Shown piece after piece: positions 54,573 to 64,000 of a stretch of 64,000 nt of DNA (positions are counted from its first letter, which is position 1; the number at the start of each line of letters is the position of its first letter). This DNA comes from Cupriavidus sp. U2 (GTDB lineage: Bacteria; Pseudomonadota; Gammaproteobacteria; Burkholderiales; Burkholderiaceae). The stretch is taken from assembly GCF_009663685.2 (NCBI RefSeq), contig NZ_RCOG02000024.1:62001-126000 (forward strand), written 5' to 3'. A program made the translations under genes and the position numbers. A model generated the notes under the pieces. The model searched no databases and had not been told where the DNA came from. It worked only from the letters and a program-made list of their open reading frames with translations.

Positions 54573-55441
54573 GCCACGCCGCCTACCGCGACGACGGGGA
54601 CGACGGCGGCGACCGCGGCGCGGCGCTGCGCGACTTTGTCGAACGCCATCCGCGGCTGTTCGTGCTGACGGGCGCCGGTATCAGCACCGATTCGGGCATT
54701 CCGGGCTACCGCGACGAACAGGGGCGTTGGCAGCGTTCGGCGCCGATGACGATCACGGCGTTCCTGAGCGGGCACCCGGCGCGCCAGCGTTACTGGGCGC
54801 GCAGCATGGTGGGCTGGCCCGTGGCGGACGCCGCGCAGCCGAACGTCAGCCACCGGGTGGTGGCGCGTCTGGGCGACGCCGGGCGTGTGGCGGGCCTGGT
54901 CACCCAGAATGTGGACGGCCTGCACCAGCGCGCTGGCAGCCGCGATGTGACCGAACTGCACGGCAGCATTGGCCGCGTCGTGTGCCTGTCGTGCGCAACC
55001 CGATACCCGCGCGCCGATATCCAACGCTGGTTGTGGCTGCACAATCCCGATTTCCGCGATGTATCGGCGCTGCCGGCGGCCGATGGCGACGCGCATCTGG
55101 AGTCGCCCCTGTTCGACAATTTCGCGGTGCCGGACTGCGAGCGTTGCAGCGGGGTGCTCAAGCCGGACGTGGTGTTCTTCGGCGAATCGGTGCCGCGCGA
55201 CCGCGTGGACGCGGGCCGCCAGGCGCTGGATATGGCCGATGGCATGCTGGTGATCGGTTCGTCGCTGACGGTGTTCTCGGGCTACCGCTTCTGCCTGTGG
55301 GCCGCCGAGCGCGGGCTGCCGATCGCGGCGCTGAACCTGGGCACCACGCGGGCCGATCCGCTGCTGGCCTGCAAGATTTCCGCCCCGATCGGGCCGGCGC
55401 TGGCCGCGCTGGCCGCATCGCTCGGGCTCGAAGCCGATTGA
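54569..55441 (+). CDS. NAD-dependent protein deacylase (sirtuin)
   Basis: 290 residues with a GTG start. The NAD-binding motif is FVLTGAGISTDSGIPGYRD, then TQNVDGLHQRAGSRDVTELHGSIG with the catalytic His, and four zinc cysteines (VCLSCATRY and PDCERCSGVLKPDVVFFGESVP). The features fit class II (SIRT4-like) sirtuins, which often remove longer acyl groups. Transcribed with the small oxidored-like gene. Confidence 0.94.
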   Translation: MSHAAYRDDGDDGGDRGAALRDFVERHPRLFVLTGAGISTDSGIPGYRDEQGRWQRSAPMTITAFLSGHPARQRYWARSMVGWPVADAAQPNVSHRVVARLGDAGRVAGLVTQNVDGLHQRAGSRDVTELHGSIGRVVCLSCATRYPRADIQRWLWLHNPDFRDVSALPAADGDAHLESPLFDNFAVPDCERCSGVLKPDVVFFGESVPRDRVDAGRQALDMADGMLVIGSSLTVFSGYRFCLWAAERGLPIAALNLGTTRADPLLACKISAPIGPALAALAASLGLEAD

Positions 55442-55805
55442 CCGATTGACCACACGCGCCGGCACGGCTAGCATCTGACCGTTGCCGGCGCCTTTGCGCT
55501 GCCCTTGCTGCTGCAAGGCTGACACCCCGGTCTACCGATCACCCCATGACGCCCCGAGCCATCGCCACCATCGCTGTTGCTGCCGCTGCCGCCGAACCGT
55601 GCGGCCTGCCAGCGCGCGAGCGCGGTCTGCTTGGTGCCGGTCCTGTCGCGCCTCCCCCGTTCGCGCCGCCCATGGCGCCTCCGACGGCGCCCCCTCGCGG
55701 CTGATTTCCGCCGCTTTTTGTCCCCGGCTTTCCTGATGGATCACGTGCCGACGCCCGCTGCGTCAGCACGCGCCGGGGCCTGCGTGGTTTCGACAGGACC
55801 CAATC
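55442..55805. other. Intergenic region before the DMT permease
   Basis: 364 bp with a 52-codon Ala/Pro-rich frame at 55546-55704 that lacks any family trait. Neither a terminator nor a promoter stands out. Confidence 0.35.
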
Positions 55806-56702
55806 ATGACTTTCCAGAAAGATGCCGTGGCGGCAGGGGCTGCCACGCAAACGCGTGCGCGCCTGCTGGCCGCACATGGCGCCACCCCGCTGTTCGTGCT
55901 GCTGTGGAGCGGCGGCGCGATCTTCAGCCGCTGGGGCCTGGCGCACGCCTCGCCCTTTGCTTTCCTGACGCTGCGCTTCCTGATCGCGCTCGGCGTGCTC
56001 GCGTCGGTCGGGGTGCTGCGGCGCCACCTGCTGCCGGCCGCCGGTACCCGTGGCCGCGTCGCGCTGGCGGGCGCGCTGATGATCGGCGGCTATTCGATCT
56101 GCTACCTGCTGGCGCTGGATGCCGGCATGACGCCGGGCGTGCTGGCCACGGTGCTGGGCGTGCAGCCGATCCTGACGCTGCTCTGGTCGGAGCGGCGCGT
56201 GTCGCTAGTGCGGATGGCCGGACTGGTGCTGGCGCTGGGCGGGCTGGTCACGATCGTGGCCGACAGCCTGCTGGCGGCGCGGCTGTCGGCCGGCGGCTGG
56301 GTTTGCGCACTGGGTGCGCTGGCCTGCATGACAAGCGGCGCCGTCTGGCAGAAGGGCGTGAAGCAGGCGCCGATGGACGTGCTGCCGCTGCAATACACCG
56401 TGGCGCTGCTGATGTGCCTGGCCTGCCTGCCGTTCCAGCCGGTCCACTTCGAAGCGGTTGCCGGCTTCTTCGTGCCGCTGCTATGGATGGGGATCGTGAT
56501 CTCGGTGGTGGCCACGCTGCTGTTCTACCGGCTGATCCAGCGCGGCAACCTCGTCAACGTCACCAGCCTGTTCTACCTGGTGCCGCCGGCCACCGTGCTG
56601 CTGGACTACCTGTTCCTCGGCAATCGTCCGGCGCCGCTGGCGCTGGTCGGCATGGTGGCGATACCGGTGGGCCTGGCGCTGGTGTTCCGGCCCGCGCGCT
56701 AG
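55806..56702 (+). CDS. DMT/EamA-family permease
   Basis: 298 residues with ten membrane segments in two EamA halves. The first half shows LFVLLWSGGAIFSRWGLAHASPFAFLTLRFLIALGVL and GVLATVLGVQPILTLLWSERRVSLVRMAGLVLALGGLV; the second shows the usual LVNVTSLFYLVPPATVLLDYLFLGNRPAPLALVGMVAI ending. Cargo is unknown; such permeases often export amino acids or small metabolites. Confidence 0.88.
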   Translation: MTFQKDAVAAGAATQTRARLLAAHGATPLFVLLWSGGAIFSRWGLAHASPFAFLTLRFLIALGVLASVGVLRRHLLPAAGTRGRVALAGALMIGGYSICYLLALDAGMTPGVLATVLGVQPILTLLWSERRVSLVRMAGLVLALGGLVTIVADSLLAARLSAGGWVCALGALACMTSGAVWQKGVKQAPMDVLPLQYTVALLMCLACLPFQPVHFEAVAGFFVPLLWMGIVISVVATLLFYRLIQRGNLVNVTSLFYLVPPATVLLDYLFLGNRPAPLALVGMVAIPVGLALVFRPAR

Positions 56703-56720
56703 CGCGGGAATGGCGCCGGA

Positions 56721-57305
56721 TCAGCGCAGATCCACCTTCACGCTGATGCCGCCGGGCGTCACGGTGATGGCGCCCGGCTGCACATCCTTGCCGTTGAAAC
56801 GCAGTTCCTCGGGCTTGAACGTGTAGAGCGGATAGTCCCTGAGCAGCTGTTCGGCCACCACGGCGCCGATCGCGTTGAGCTGCTGCGTGTACTGGCTCAT
56901 GCCCTGTACCTGCACGTCCTGCACGGTGGGATTGTCCAGCAGCACGGCGCGGCGCGTGGGGTCGTACTTCACGCCGCTGTTCAGCGACATCGTGCCGTTG
57001 ACCGGCGGCGCCGGCAGGATCGTGTTGGACATGACCGCGTCCATCTGCGTGGTCACGCGGTTGGTGGCCTGGTCGAGCACCAGCCGTGGATTCGACAACT
57101 GGACGCTGACCAGCTCGCCATAGCGCAGGGTGGTCGGAAACTTCTTATCCACGGCGCTCTGCAGTTCGGCCTTGGTGAAGGTGTACTCGCCGGTCCAGAC
57201 GTTGTAGCCGGCGTGGGCCGTGCCAAGCGCCGTGGCGGCGAGGGCCACGGCCAGGAATCGTCGCACGTGGCGAACGGGGCGCGAAGGCGGGGCGGTCTGG
57301 GGCAT
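56721..57305 (-). CDS. YceB-like DUF1439 protein
   Basis: 194 residues with a signal peptide (cleavage near AHA-G, about residue 32). The DUF1439 core is YTFTKAELQSAVDKKFPTTLRYGELVSVQLSNPRLVLDQATNRVTTQMDAVMSNTI and PAVQDVQVQG-type PTVQDVQVQGMSQYT. E. coli YceB is an outer-membrane lipoprotein; this one lacks a lipobox Cys at the cleavage site and may be soluble in the periplasm. Role unknown. Confidence 0.82.
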   Translation of the reverse strand: MPQTAPPSRPVRHVRRFLAVALAATALGTAHAGYNVWTGEYTFTKAELQSAVDKKFPTTLRYGELVSVQLSNPRLVLDQATNRVTTQMDAVMSNTILPAPPVNGTMSLNSGVKYDPTRRAVLLDNPTVQDVQVQGMSQYTQQLNAIGAVVAEQLLRDYPLYTFKPEELRFNGKDVQPGAITVTPGGISVKVDLR

Positions 57306-57390
57306 GGATGCGGAATGGTATGTCGATAGCCGGTGTGACCCGGCCATCGCGACGATCGTTCCGGATTGTGCTTCATGCGCCGCCTGGGCT

Positions 57391-57594
57391 TCAGTAGTGC
57401 GGCGGAATCTCGTGCTGGGGGTTGCCTTCCGCGCCCGAGGGTGCGGCGGCGCGCACCTGCTGGTAGAGCGCACGGAACTGGGCCTGCAGCAGGTCCAGCT
57501 GCTGCTGCTGGCGGGCAACGGTCAGGTTGAGCGTCTCGATCAGGTCTTCCTGGAAGGCAACCTTGATTTCGAGATCGGTCAGGCGGGATTCCAT
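57391..57594 (-). CDS. slyX: SlyX family protein
   Basis: 67 residues; GGAGA before the ATG at 57594. It is a short coiled coil with the family opening MESRLTDLEIKVAFQEDLIETLNLTVARQQQQLDLLQAQ and ending PPHY. The function is unknown; SlyX lies next to slyD in enteric bacteria, but here it stands alone. Confidence 0.88.
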   Translation of the reverse strand: MESRLTDLEIKVAFQEDLIETLNLTVARQQQQLDLLQAQFRALYQQVRAAAPSGAEGNPQHEIPPHY

Positions 57595-57681
57595 CAGCGA
57601 TTCTCCGGTTGGGTGCGGCATTGTAGGGGATGCTACGACCTTGCCCAGCCGGAGTCCGATGGATCAGCGGCGCCGCCGCCG

Positions 57682-58110
57682 TTATTGCTTGGGGGCGACC
57701 AGCACCATCCACGTGATGCCGAACTTGTCGGCCACCATGCCGAAGCGTTCGCTGAAGAACGTGGGCGCGGCCGGCATCACCACGTGCCCGCCCTGCGACA
57801 GTGCGCCGATGGTCTTGTCCACTTCGGCCGCGTTGGCCACCGTGATCGACAGCGCAAAGCCCTTGAACTCGGCCTGGCCCTTGTTCTCGCCGTCGGACCC
57901 CATGATCGTGGTATCGCCAATCTGCAGGGCCATGTGCATGACCTTGTCGCCGCTGACGGCGGCCGGGCCGCAGCCAGGGCCCGCGTCCGGTGGGGCATCC
58001 TTGAAACGCATCAAGCCTTCCACCTTGGCACCGATGGCGGTCTTGTAGAACTCGGCCGCTTCCTCTGCGCGACCATCGAAAAACAGGTACGACTGGACTT
58101 TCGAAGACAT
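57682..58110 (-). CDS. VOC-family (glyoxalase-fold, PhnB-like) protein
   Basis: 142 residues; AGGAG sits six bases before the ATG at 58110 (an ATG two codons earlier abuts it and is less likely). The two beta-alpha-beta-beta-beta repeats of the VOC fold are marked by QSYLFFDGRAEEAAEFYKTAIGAKVEGLMRF and MALQIGDTTIMGSDGENKGQ, closing with SERFGMVADKFGITWMVL. The latter matches PhnB/3-demethylubiquinone-like proteins. Substrate unknown. Confidence 0.85.
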   Translation of the reverse strand: MSSKVQSYLFFDGRAEEAAEFYKTAIGAKVEGLMRFKDAPPDAGPGCGPAAVSGDKVMHMALQIGDTTIMGSDGENKGQAEFKGFALSITVANAAEVDKTIGALSQGGHVVMPAAPTFFSERFGMVADKFGITWMVLVAPKQ

Positions 58111-58188
58111 CGACATCTCCTGCTGGGTTGGGCCCGGCAGCCCCGGGCGTTGTGCGGAAGCGGCGCTTGTGTACGCCGTCCACAATAG

Positions 58189-59691
<1,503 letters not shown>

Positions 59692-59729
59692 GCCCCCTGC
59701 GGCGGCCGCAACCGCACGCGGAAACAGAA

Positions 59730-59761
59730 AACCGGCACGCGCGATCGTGCCGGTTTTTTTA
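59730..59761 (+). terminator. Bidirectional terminator after argG
   Basis: AACCGGCACG pairs with CGTGCCGGTT, followed by seven T on the plus strand; on the minus strand the other side gives TTTTCTGTTT. It lies 38 bp after argG and just before the end of the convergent hydrolase gene. Confidence 0.9.
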
Positions 59762-59765
59762 TGGC

Positions 59766-61028
59766 TCAGAACAGTTGCGCGTCGTCGATGGCTGCCGCCA
59801 TGGCCGCGTAGCCCTGGTCGCCGGGGTGCAGGTGGTCACCGCTGTCGAAGGCCGGCAGCAGGCGTTCGGGGTGGGCCGGATCGCGCACGGCGGCGTCGAA
59901 ATCGGCTACCGCGTCGAACGTGCCGCTGGTGCGGATCCAGTGATTCACGCGCTGCCGCAGGGCCTCTTTCTCCGGCGAGAAATAACCCTGGATCGGGCTG
60001 CCATCGAGCGCGCCCGCAAAGGGCGTGATGGTGGCGCCGATCACGCGCACGCCGCTTGCGCGGGCCTGCGCGGCCAGCTTGCGGTACCCGCCGGCGAGTT
60101 CGTCCACGGTTGGCAGTTTGCGGTCTGGTGCAAACGTCGAGCCGGGCCACGCGATATCGTTGATGCCCAGCGCCACCACCACGCTGCGCACATGCGGCAC
60201 GGCCAGCACGTCATGCCTGAAGCGGGCGAGGCCCGATTCGCCCATGCCGTCGCGCAGCAACTGGCCGCCCGAAATGCCGGCATTGAGGACGGCGGCGCGC
60301 TGATGCGCCAGCCGGTTCGCCAGCTGGTCGGGCCAGCGGCGGTCGGCATCCGGTGTCGCACCATTGCCTTCGGTGATGGAATCGCCGATGGCCACGACGG
60401 TGGGACGCGGTACCGGCGTTTCGGCTTCGATGGCCGCCAGGAGGATGCGTGCCTGGAACGTGCGTGCCGCGCGCATCGCTGGCTCGCCGGCCGGTCTGGC
60501 CAGATTGACCTGATTGCCGGGCGCGATGTATGCCGTCTGTCGGCCATCCCAATGGAACGATCCCAACGTCGTGGGCCCGGGCAGGTAGAGGCTGACGGTC
60601 ACGGTATCCAGCGCCGGCGCATCAAGGTCCACCGCGTCGCTCGTCACCATGCCGCCGGCCGGCACGGTCACTGCTGCGCGGCCCGCAAAGGTGACCGGGC
60701 GCCCGAGGCGGGCCGCCAAGCCGTACATGCCCGCCGCTTCAACGTGGACGGCCTGCCGGCCATACCGGTTCGACAGCACCAGCCGCACGCGCCGGCCGCC
60801 TGCGCTGATGCGCACGCGCTGCAAGATCGTGGCGTCCTGGATCGTTTCGGGCAGGCCCGTGGGCAGCGGCTGGGCGTCTGGGGCCCAGACCGGCTGCTGG
60901 CTGGCCATCCAGGTGGTGGTCCAGGTGGCGGCGTGGGCGGCGTCGGCCGGGGCCTGCCCGGCCAGTGCCGCACCGGAAAGCAGGCTGCCGGACATGGCCA
61001 TCGCACGAATCCATGACGTTGAGAACAT
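59766..61028 (-). CDS. SGNH/GDSL-family hydrolase, exported
   Basis: 420 residues; AGGAG seven bases before the ATG at 61028. A signal peptide (MFSTSWIRAMAMSGSLLSGAALA) is followed by an N-terminal beta-rich part and then the SGNH core: block I TVVAIGDSITEGNG with the nucleophile Ser, block II NAGISGGQLL, block III ALGINDIAWPG, and the catalytic Asp-His in GDHLHPGDQGY. It likely removes acyl or acetyl groups from a polymer or ester outside the cytoplasm. It is divergent from a LysR gene. Confidence 0.92.
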   Translation of the reverse strand: MFSTSWIRAMAMSGSLLSGAALAGQAPADAAHAATWTTTWMASQQPVWAPDAQPLPTGLPETIQDATILQRVRISAGGRRVRLVLSNRYGRQAVHVEAAGMYGLAARLGRPVTFAGRAAVTVPAGGMVTSDAVDLDAPALDTVTVSLYLPGPTTLGSFHWDGRQTAYIAPGNQVNLARPAGEPAMRAARTFQARILLAAIEAETPVPRPTVVAIGDSITEGNGATPDADRRWPDQLANRLAHQRAAVLNAGISGGQLLRDGMGESGLARFRHDVLAVPHVRSVVVALGINDIAWPGSTFAPDRKLPTVDELAGGYRKLAAQARASGVRVIGATITPFAGALDGSPIQGYFSPEKEALRQRVNHWIRTSGTFDAVADFDAAVRDPAHPERLLPAFDSGDHLHPGDQGYAAMAAAIDDAQLF

Positions 61029-61096
61029 CGTTGACTCCTGAAGTAAGGGTGAGGAGCCAATGTCACTCATTCCGATCCTTGCAGGTAGCTGGCAGA

Positions 61097-61113
61097 ATGG
61101 CATATCACTCATG
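61097..61113. promoter_or_regulatory. Possible LysR operator in the hydrolase/LysR divergent region
   Basis: GGCAT and ATGCC arms separated by seven bases form a palindrome between the divergent genes at 61028 and 61134. It is of a size that fits a LysR T-N11-A site, but this is only positional evidence. Confidence 0.35.
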
Positions 61114-61133
61114 CCAATTCAGAATGAGCTGCC

Positions 61134-62048
61134 ATGGATACCCTCAAGGCAATGCGTGTCTTCGCCCGGGCGATGGAACTGGGCAGCCTGTCGGCGGTGG
61201 CGCGCGAACTCGGCACATCGCAACCCACCGTCAGCAAGACCTTGGCCGCGCTGGAGGCAGACCTCGGCGTCCGCCTGATGGAGCGCACGACCACGCGGCT
61301 GACGCCCACCGAAGCGGGCCGCCGGTTCTACGCGCAGGCGCTGACCGTGCTCGACGCCTATGGCGAAGCCGTGGGCGAGGCGCGCGGCCTGGCCGACCAT
61401 CCATCCGGCCGGATCATCGTCAGCGCGCCGGTCAGCCTGGGCGTGCTGCGGCTCAACGCGCTGGTGCTCGAATTCCTGCAGGCCTTTCCTGATGTCGATG
61501 TCGACCTGCGGTTCGATGACCGCTTTGTCGATCTGGTGGAGGCTGGCGTCGATGTGGCGCTGCGCCTCGGTGCGTCGCTGCCGCCCAACGTGGTGGCGCG
61601 TCGCATCGCCGTATCGCCACGCATGCTTGTGGCCGCGCCCGGCTATCTGGCAGATCATCCGCCGCCGCGGCAGCCGGCCGACCTGGTCGGCCATCGGTTG
61701 CTGCGCTTCACGTGGCTGGCGGCTGGCGAAGACATCGTGCTGACCGATGCACGTGGCCGCGCCGCCAGTGTGGAGGCGACGTGCCGCTATCGCGTGAACA
61801 ACTCGCTGGCCATGCGCGAGAGCTTTCTGGCCGGAGCCGGGCTGGGCTTGACGCCGGCCTGGCTGGTGCAGGACCTGCTGGACCGTGGCGATCTGGTGCC
61901 CGTGCTGCCCGGCTGGCATGGCCCGCCGCAGGAGGCGTTCCTGGTCTATCCATCGCGCCGGTACCAGCCGGCCCGCACGCGCGCCTTGCTGGCGTTCCTG
62001 GCCGAGCGCCTGCCGGCGCTGCCTGGTTTTACCCCGGCCGATACATAG
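61134..62048 (+). CDS. LysR-family transcriptional regulator
   Basis: 304 residues. Helix-turn-helix MDTLKAMRVFARAMELGSLSAVARELGTSQPTVSKTLAALEADLG and an effector domain starting SAPVSLGVLRLNALVLEFLQAFPDVDVDLRFDDRF place it in the CrgA/YafC-like subgroup. It is divergent from the GDSL hydrolase gene, its most likely target. Confidence 0.93.
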   Translation: MDTLKAMRVFARAMELGSLSAVARELGTSQPTVSKTLAALEADLGVRLMERTTTRLTPTEAGRRFYAQALTVLDAYGEAVGEARGLADHPSGRIIVSAPVSLGVLRLNALVLEFLQAFPDVDVDLRFDDRFVDLVEAGVDVALRLGASLPPNVVARRIAVSPRMLVAAPGYLADHPPPRQPADLVGHRLLRFTWLAAGEDIVLTDARGRAASVEATCRYRVNNSLAMRESFLAGAGLGLTPAWLVQDLLDRGDLVPVLPGWHGPPQEAFLVYPSRRYQPARTRALLAFLAERLPALPGFTPADT

Positions 62049-62169
62049 CAGACAAGCGAGCCGGCGCTGCAAGCGGCGCCGCAACGCGGCACAATGCGAT
62101 GCCGGCCCGGATGGATCTCAGGGCCGCTTGCCTTTTCTGCTTCGGCTTCGCTAATCGGGGAACCTCGTC

Positions 62170-63195
62170 ATGCCAGATTTCACCATGCAGTACCGCCGCC
62201 TGGGCGTCAGCAACCTGAACGTATCCACCCTGTGCCTTGGCACGATGATGTTCGGCGACCAGACCGATGAAGCCGAGGCGGGCCGCATCGTTGCCAGCGC
62301 CCGCGCGCACGGCGTCAACTTCATCGATACGGCCGACGTGTACACCAAGGGCGCGTCCGAATCGATGGTGGGCCGCCTGCTGCAAGGGCAGCGGCACGAC
62401 TGGGTGCTGGCCACCAAGCTCGGCAATGCGATGGGCAGCGGGCCGAACCAGCAGAATTACTCGCGCAGCTGGATCCTGCGCGAGGTGGAAGACAGCCTGC
62501 GCCGGCTGGATACCGACTTCATCGACATCCTCTACCTGCATCGCGACTTCGCCGGTGCCAACCTGGAAGAGCCGGTACGCGCGATGGGCGACCTGATCCG
62601 CGCCGGCAAGATCCGCTACTGGGCGGTGTCCAACTTCCGCGGCTGGCGCATTGCCGAGATTGCCGCGCTGTGCGACAAGCTGGGCGTGCCGCGTCCGGTC
62701 GCATGCCAGCCGTACTACAACCTGCTGAACCGCATGCCCGAAGTGGAGATCCTGCCGGCGTGCCAGCATTTCGGCCTGGGCGTGGTGCCCTACAGCCCGA
62801 TCGCGCGCGGCGTGCTGACCGGCAAGTATCTGCCTGGCCAGGCGCCCCAGGCGGACACCCGCGCCGGCCGCGCGGACCGCCGCATGATGGAAACCGAATT
62901 CCGTGAAGAGTCGCTGGTCATCGCGCAGACGCTGAAGGCGCATGCCGAAGGCCGCGGCCTGACGCCGGGCCAGTTCGCCACCGCCTGGGTGCTGGCCAAT
63001 CCGATCATCAGCGCGGTCATCGCCGGCCCGCGCACGCTGGCGCAGTTCGAGGACTACTTTGGTGCAGTGGGGGCGGCCATTTCGCCGCAGGAAGAGGCGA
63101 TGATCGACGACCTCGTGCCGCGCGGCCATGCATCCACCCATGGCTACAACGACCCGAACTATCCGTTCGGCGGACGTCCCGTCACTGCGGCCTGA
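62170..63195 (+). CDS. Aldo/keto reductase
   Basis: 341 residues. The family shows in YRRLGVSNLNVSTLCLGTMMFGDQTDEAEAGRIVASARAHGVNFIDTADVYTKGASESMVGRLL, with the catalytic Asp and Tyr (DTADVYTKG) and Lys (LATKLGN), and in DFIDILYLHRDFAGANLEEPVRAMGDLIRAGKIRYWAVSNF with the active-site His. It reduces an aldehyde or ketone with NADPH. It follows the LysR gene by 121 bp on the same strand; whether they share a transcript is not clear. Confidence 0.94.
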   Translation: MPDFTMQYRRLGVSNLNVSTLCLGTMMFGDQTDEAEAGRIVASARAHGVNFIDTADVYTKGASESMVGRLLQGQRHDWVLATKLGNAMGSGPNQQNYSRSWILREVEDSLRRLDTDFIDILYLHRDFAGANLEEPVRAMGDLIRAGKIRYWAVSNFRGWRIAEIAALCDKLGVPRPVACQPYYNLLNRMPEVEILPACQHFGLGVVPYSPIARGVLTGKYLPGQAPQADTRAGRADRRMMETEFREESLVIAQTLKAHAEGRGLTPGQFATAWVLANPIISAVIAGPRTLAQFEDYFGAVGAAISPQEEAMIDDLVPRGHASTHGYNDPNYPFGGRPVTAA

Positions 63196-63452
63196 ACGTC
63201 GCCGTCATGGCGTAAAAACGACAAAGGCAGCCGGCATTGCGCTCCTGAAATACACGGGGGTGTGATGCCCAAGCTGCCTGTTGCGCGCCGCGCACGCCGG
63301 TGCGTTTGAATACGTGCGGTTGCCAACTTCGGTCGCACATTCCGCAGCGATCCGCGTAATATAAATACACGCGGTGGCCTTCGAATGAAGGTCATGTGGC
63401 GCAGGCTTTGAGCCGGCGATGCCTGCCGAGACGGTGGGCCCGGCGCAACCGG

Positions 63453-64000
63453 ATGCAAAACGTGTCACGTCGTGGCTGGGTCCTTGCAGGGATGGCAGTC
63501 GCCGTATGCGGCGGCGCGTACATGGTCGTGAGCCTCGTCTCCAACGAGGCGCAGACCTCTCAATGGCAGGCTCGCTATATGAGCCGGCTGGGCAAGTCGT
63601 TGACCTTCGAAGTTTTGCCCGGCCCCAGCGACAGCATCCGCTATCCGCACTCCGGCCCCTACGATCTGCGTCTTGGCTATGAACGCCTTGGCGAATTCGG
63701 CGAACGGCTACTTCGAGAAGGCTACGTCACGACATCGCAGTCGCGCATGTCATATGACATGATCCGGTTGATGGACCAGGGCATTTTCCCGCCCTATCGG
63801 GAAAAGACCCAGGCCGGGTTGCTGATCCGCGACTGCAATGCGCTGACGATGTCGTACGACCGCTATCCGCAGCGGCAGTACGAGAATTTCGATTCGATTC
63901 CGAAGGTGCTGGTCACGTCGCTGCTGTTCGTCGAAAACCAGAACCTGCTCAACCCCGAATACCCGATGATGAATCCGGCGCTGGACTGGCGCCGGTTTTC
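63453..64000 (+). CDS. Transglycosylase-domain protein, N-terminal part (cut by window edge)
   Basis: Only about 182 N-terminal residues are in the window. After an N-terminal membrane anchor (WVLAGMAVAVCGGAYMVVSLV) comes a stretch starting EVLPGPSDSIRYPHSGPYDLRLGYERL and then FDSIPKVLVTSLLFVENQNLLNPEYPMMNPALDWRRF, where SLLFVENQ resembles the catalytic-Glu block (EDxxF/EN) of GT51 peptidoglycan glycosyltransferases. It is probably a large penicillin-binding-protein-like enzyme. Identity should be settled with the missing part. Confidence 0.7.
   Translation, partial: MQNVSRRGWVLAGMAVAVCGGAYMVVSLVSNEAQTSQWQARYMSRLGKSLTFEVLPGPSDSIRYPHSGPYDLRLGYERLGEFGERLLREGYVTTSQSRMSYDMIRLMDQGIFPPYREKTQAGLLIRDCNALTMSYDRYPQRQYENFDSIPKVLVTSLLFVENQNLLNPEYPMMNPALDWRRF

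Noticed and set aside
55546..55704. 52-codon Ala/Pro-rich frame
   Set aside because: Low-complexity product and no ribosome-binding site.

Overview
The window is about 64 kb of GC-rich chromosomal DNA from a beta-proteobacterium. A Cupriavidus- or Ralstonia-like member of the Burkholderiales fits best. The reasons are strong third-position GC in nearly every gene, two Bug-type (tripartite tricarboxylate) substrate-binding proteins without membrane partners, many LysR regulators each divergent from a small catabolic operon, a YcgR flagellar brake, a feoA-feoB pair followed by a small Cys-rich membrane protein, and the long form of LeuA. I see no rRNA, tRNA, CRISPR array or intact insertion sequence. 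The species is inferred, not proven.

Layout. 1-3.7 kb: a LysR gene cut by the window edge, divergent from a split AtuA operon with a Bug protein. 4.2-6.9 kb: the accessory patch. It holds a collapsed FhaB/CdiA two-partner-secretion gene, whose N-terminal export signal is joined out of frame to a pretoxin region and a putative deaminase toxin, then a low-GC immunity-like gene and a frameshifted exported-protein gene. 7.1-11.2 kb: a lipoprotein, an F420-reductase-like protein, an acetyltransferase and AMP nucleosidase. 11.3-14.3 kb: ompW and leuA; leuA has an upstream leader peptide with rare CTA leucine codons and an attenuator-like hairpin. 14.6-16.3 kb: an Ig-like lipoprotein followed by repeat-rich intergenic DNA. 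16.4-20.7 kb: feoAB with a Fur-like box, then an ECF sigma/anti-sigma pair. 20.7-25.8 kb: LysR divergent from acyl-CoA dehydrogenase, Bug and CoA-transferase. 25.8-31.6 kb: lactate use (lctP, lutB, lutC, lutA and a FadR-type regulator with two matching operators). 31.6-35.1 kb: an AI-2E-type permease and ethanolamine ammonia-lyase eutBC. 35.1-37.7 kb: a YbaK-like deacylase, LysR and a Fic/antitoxin pair. 37.8-42.2 kb: an MFS dicarboxylate permease, an acyl-CoA dehydrogenase and small unknown genes, one behind a near-perfect LexA box. 42.3-48.6 kb: an M16 protease, an Ada-AlkA/ogt/thpR repair operon and a LysE exporter. 48.8-57.6 kb: LysR, YcgR, IclR, a patatin/beta-barrel protein, a sirtuin, a DMT permease, a YceB-like protein and SlyX. 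57.7-64 kb: a glyoxalase-fold protein, argG, a GDSL hydrolase with divergent LysR, an aldo/keto reductase and the start of a transglycosylase gene.

Most of the window is a patchwork of short metabolic operons, each with its own regulator. The main non-routine signals are the deleted CDI-like gene with its toxin and immunity tail, the LexA-controlled gene of unknown function, the leucine attenuator, and two families of short dispersed intergenic repeats.
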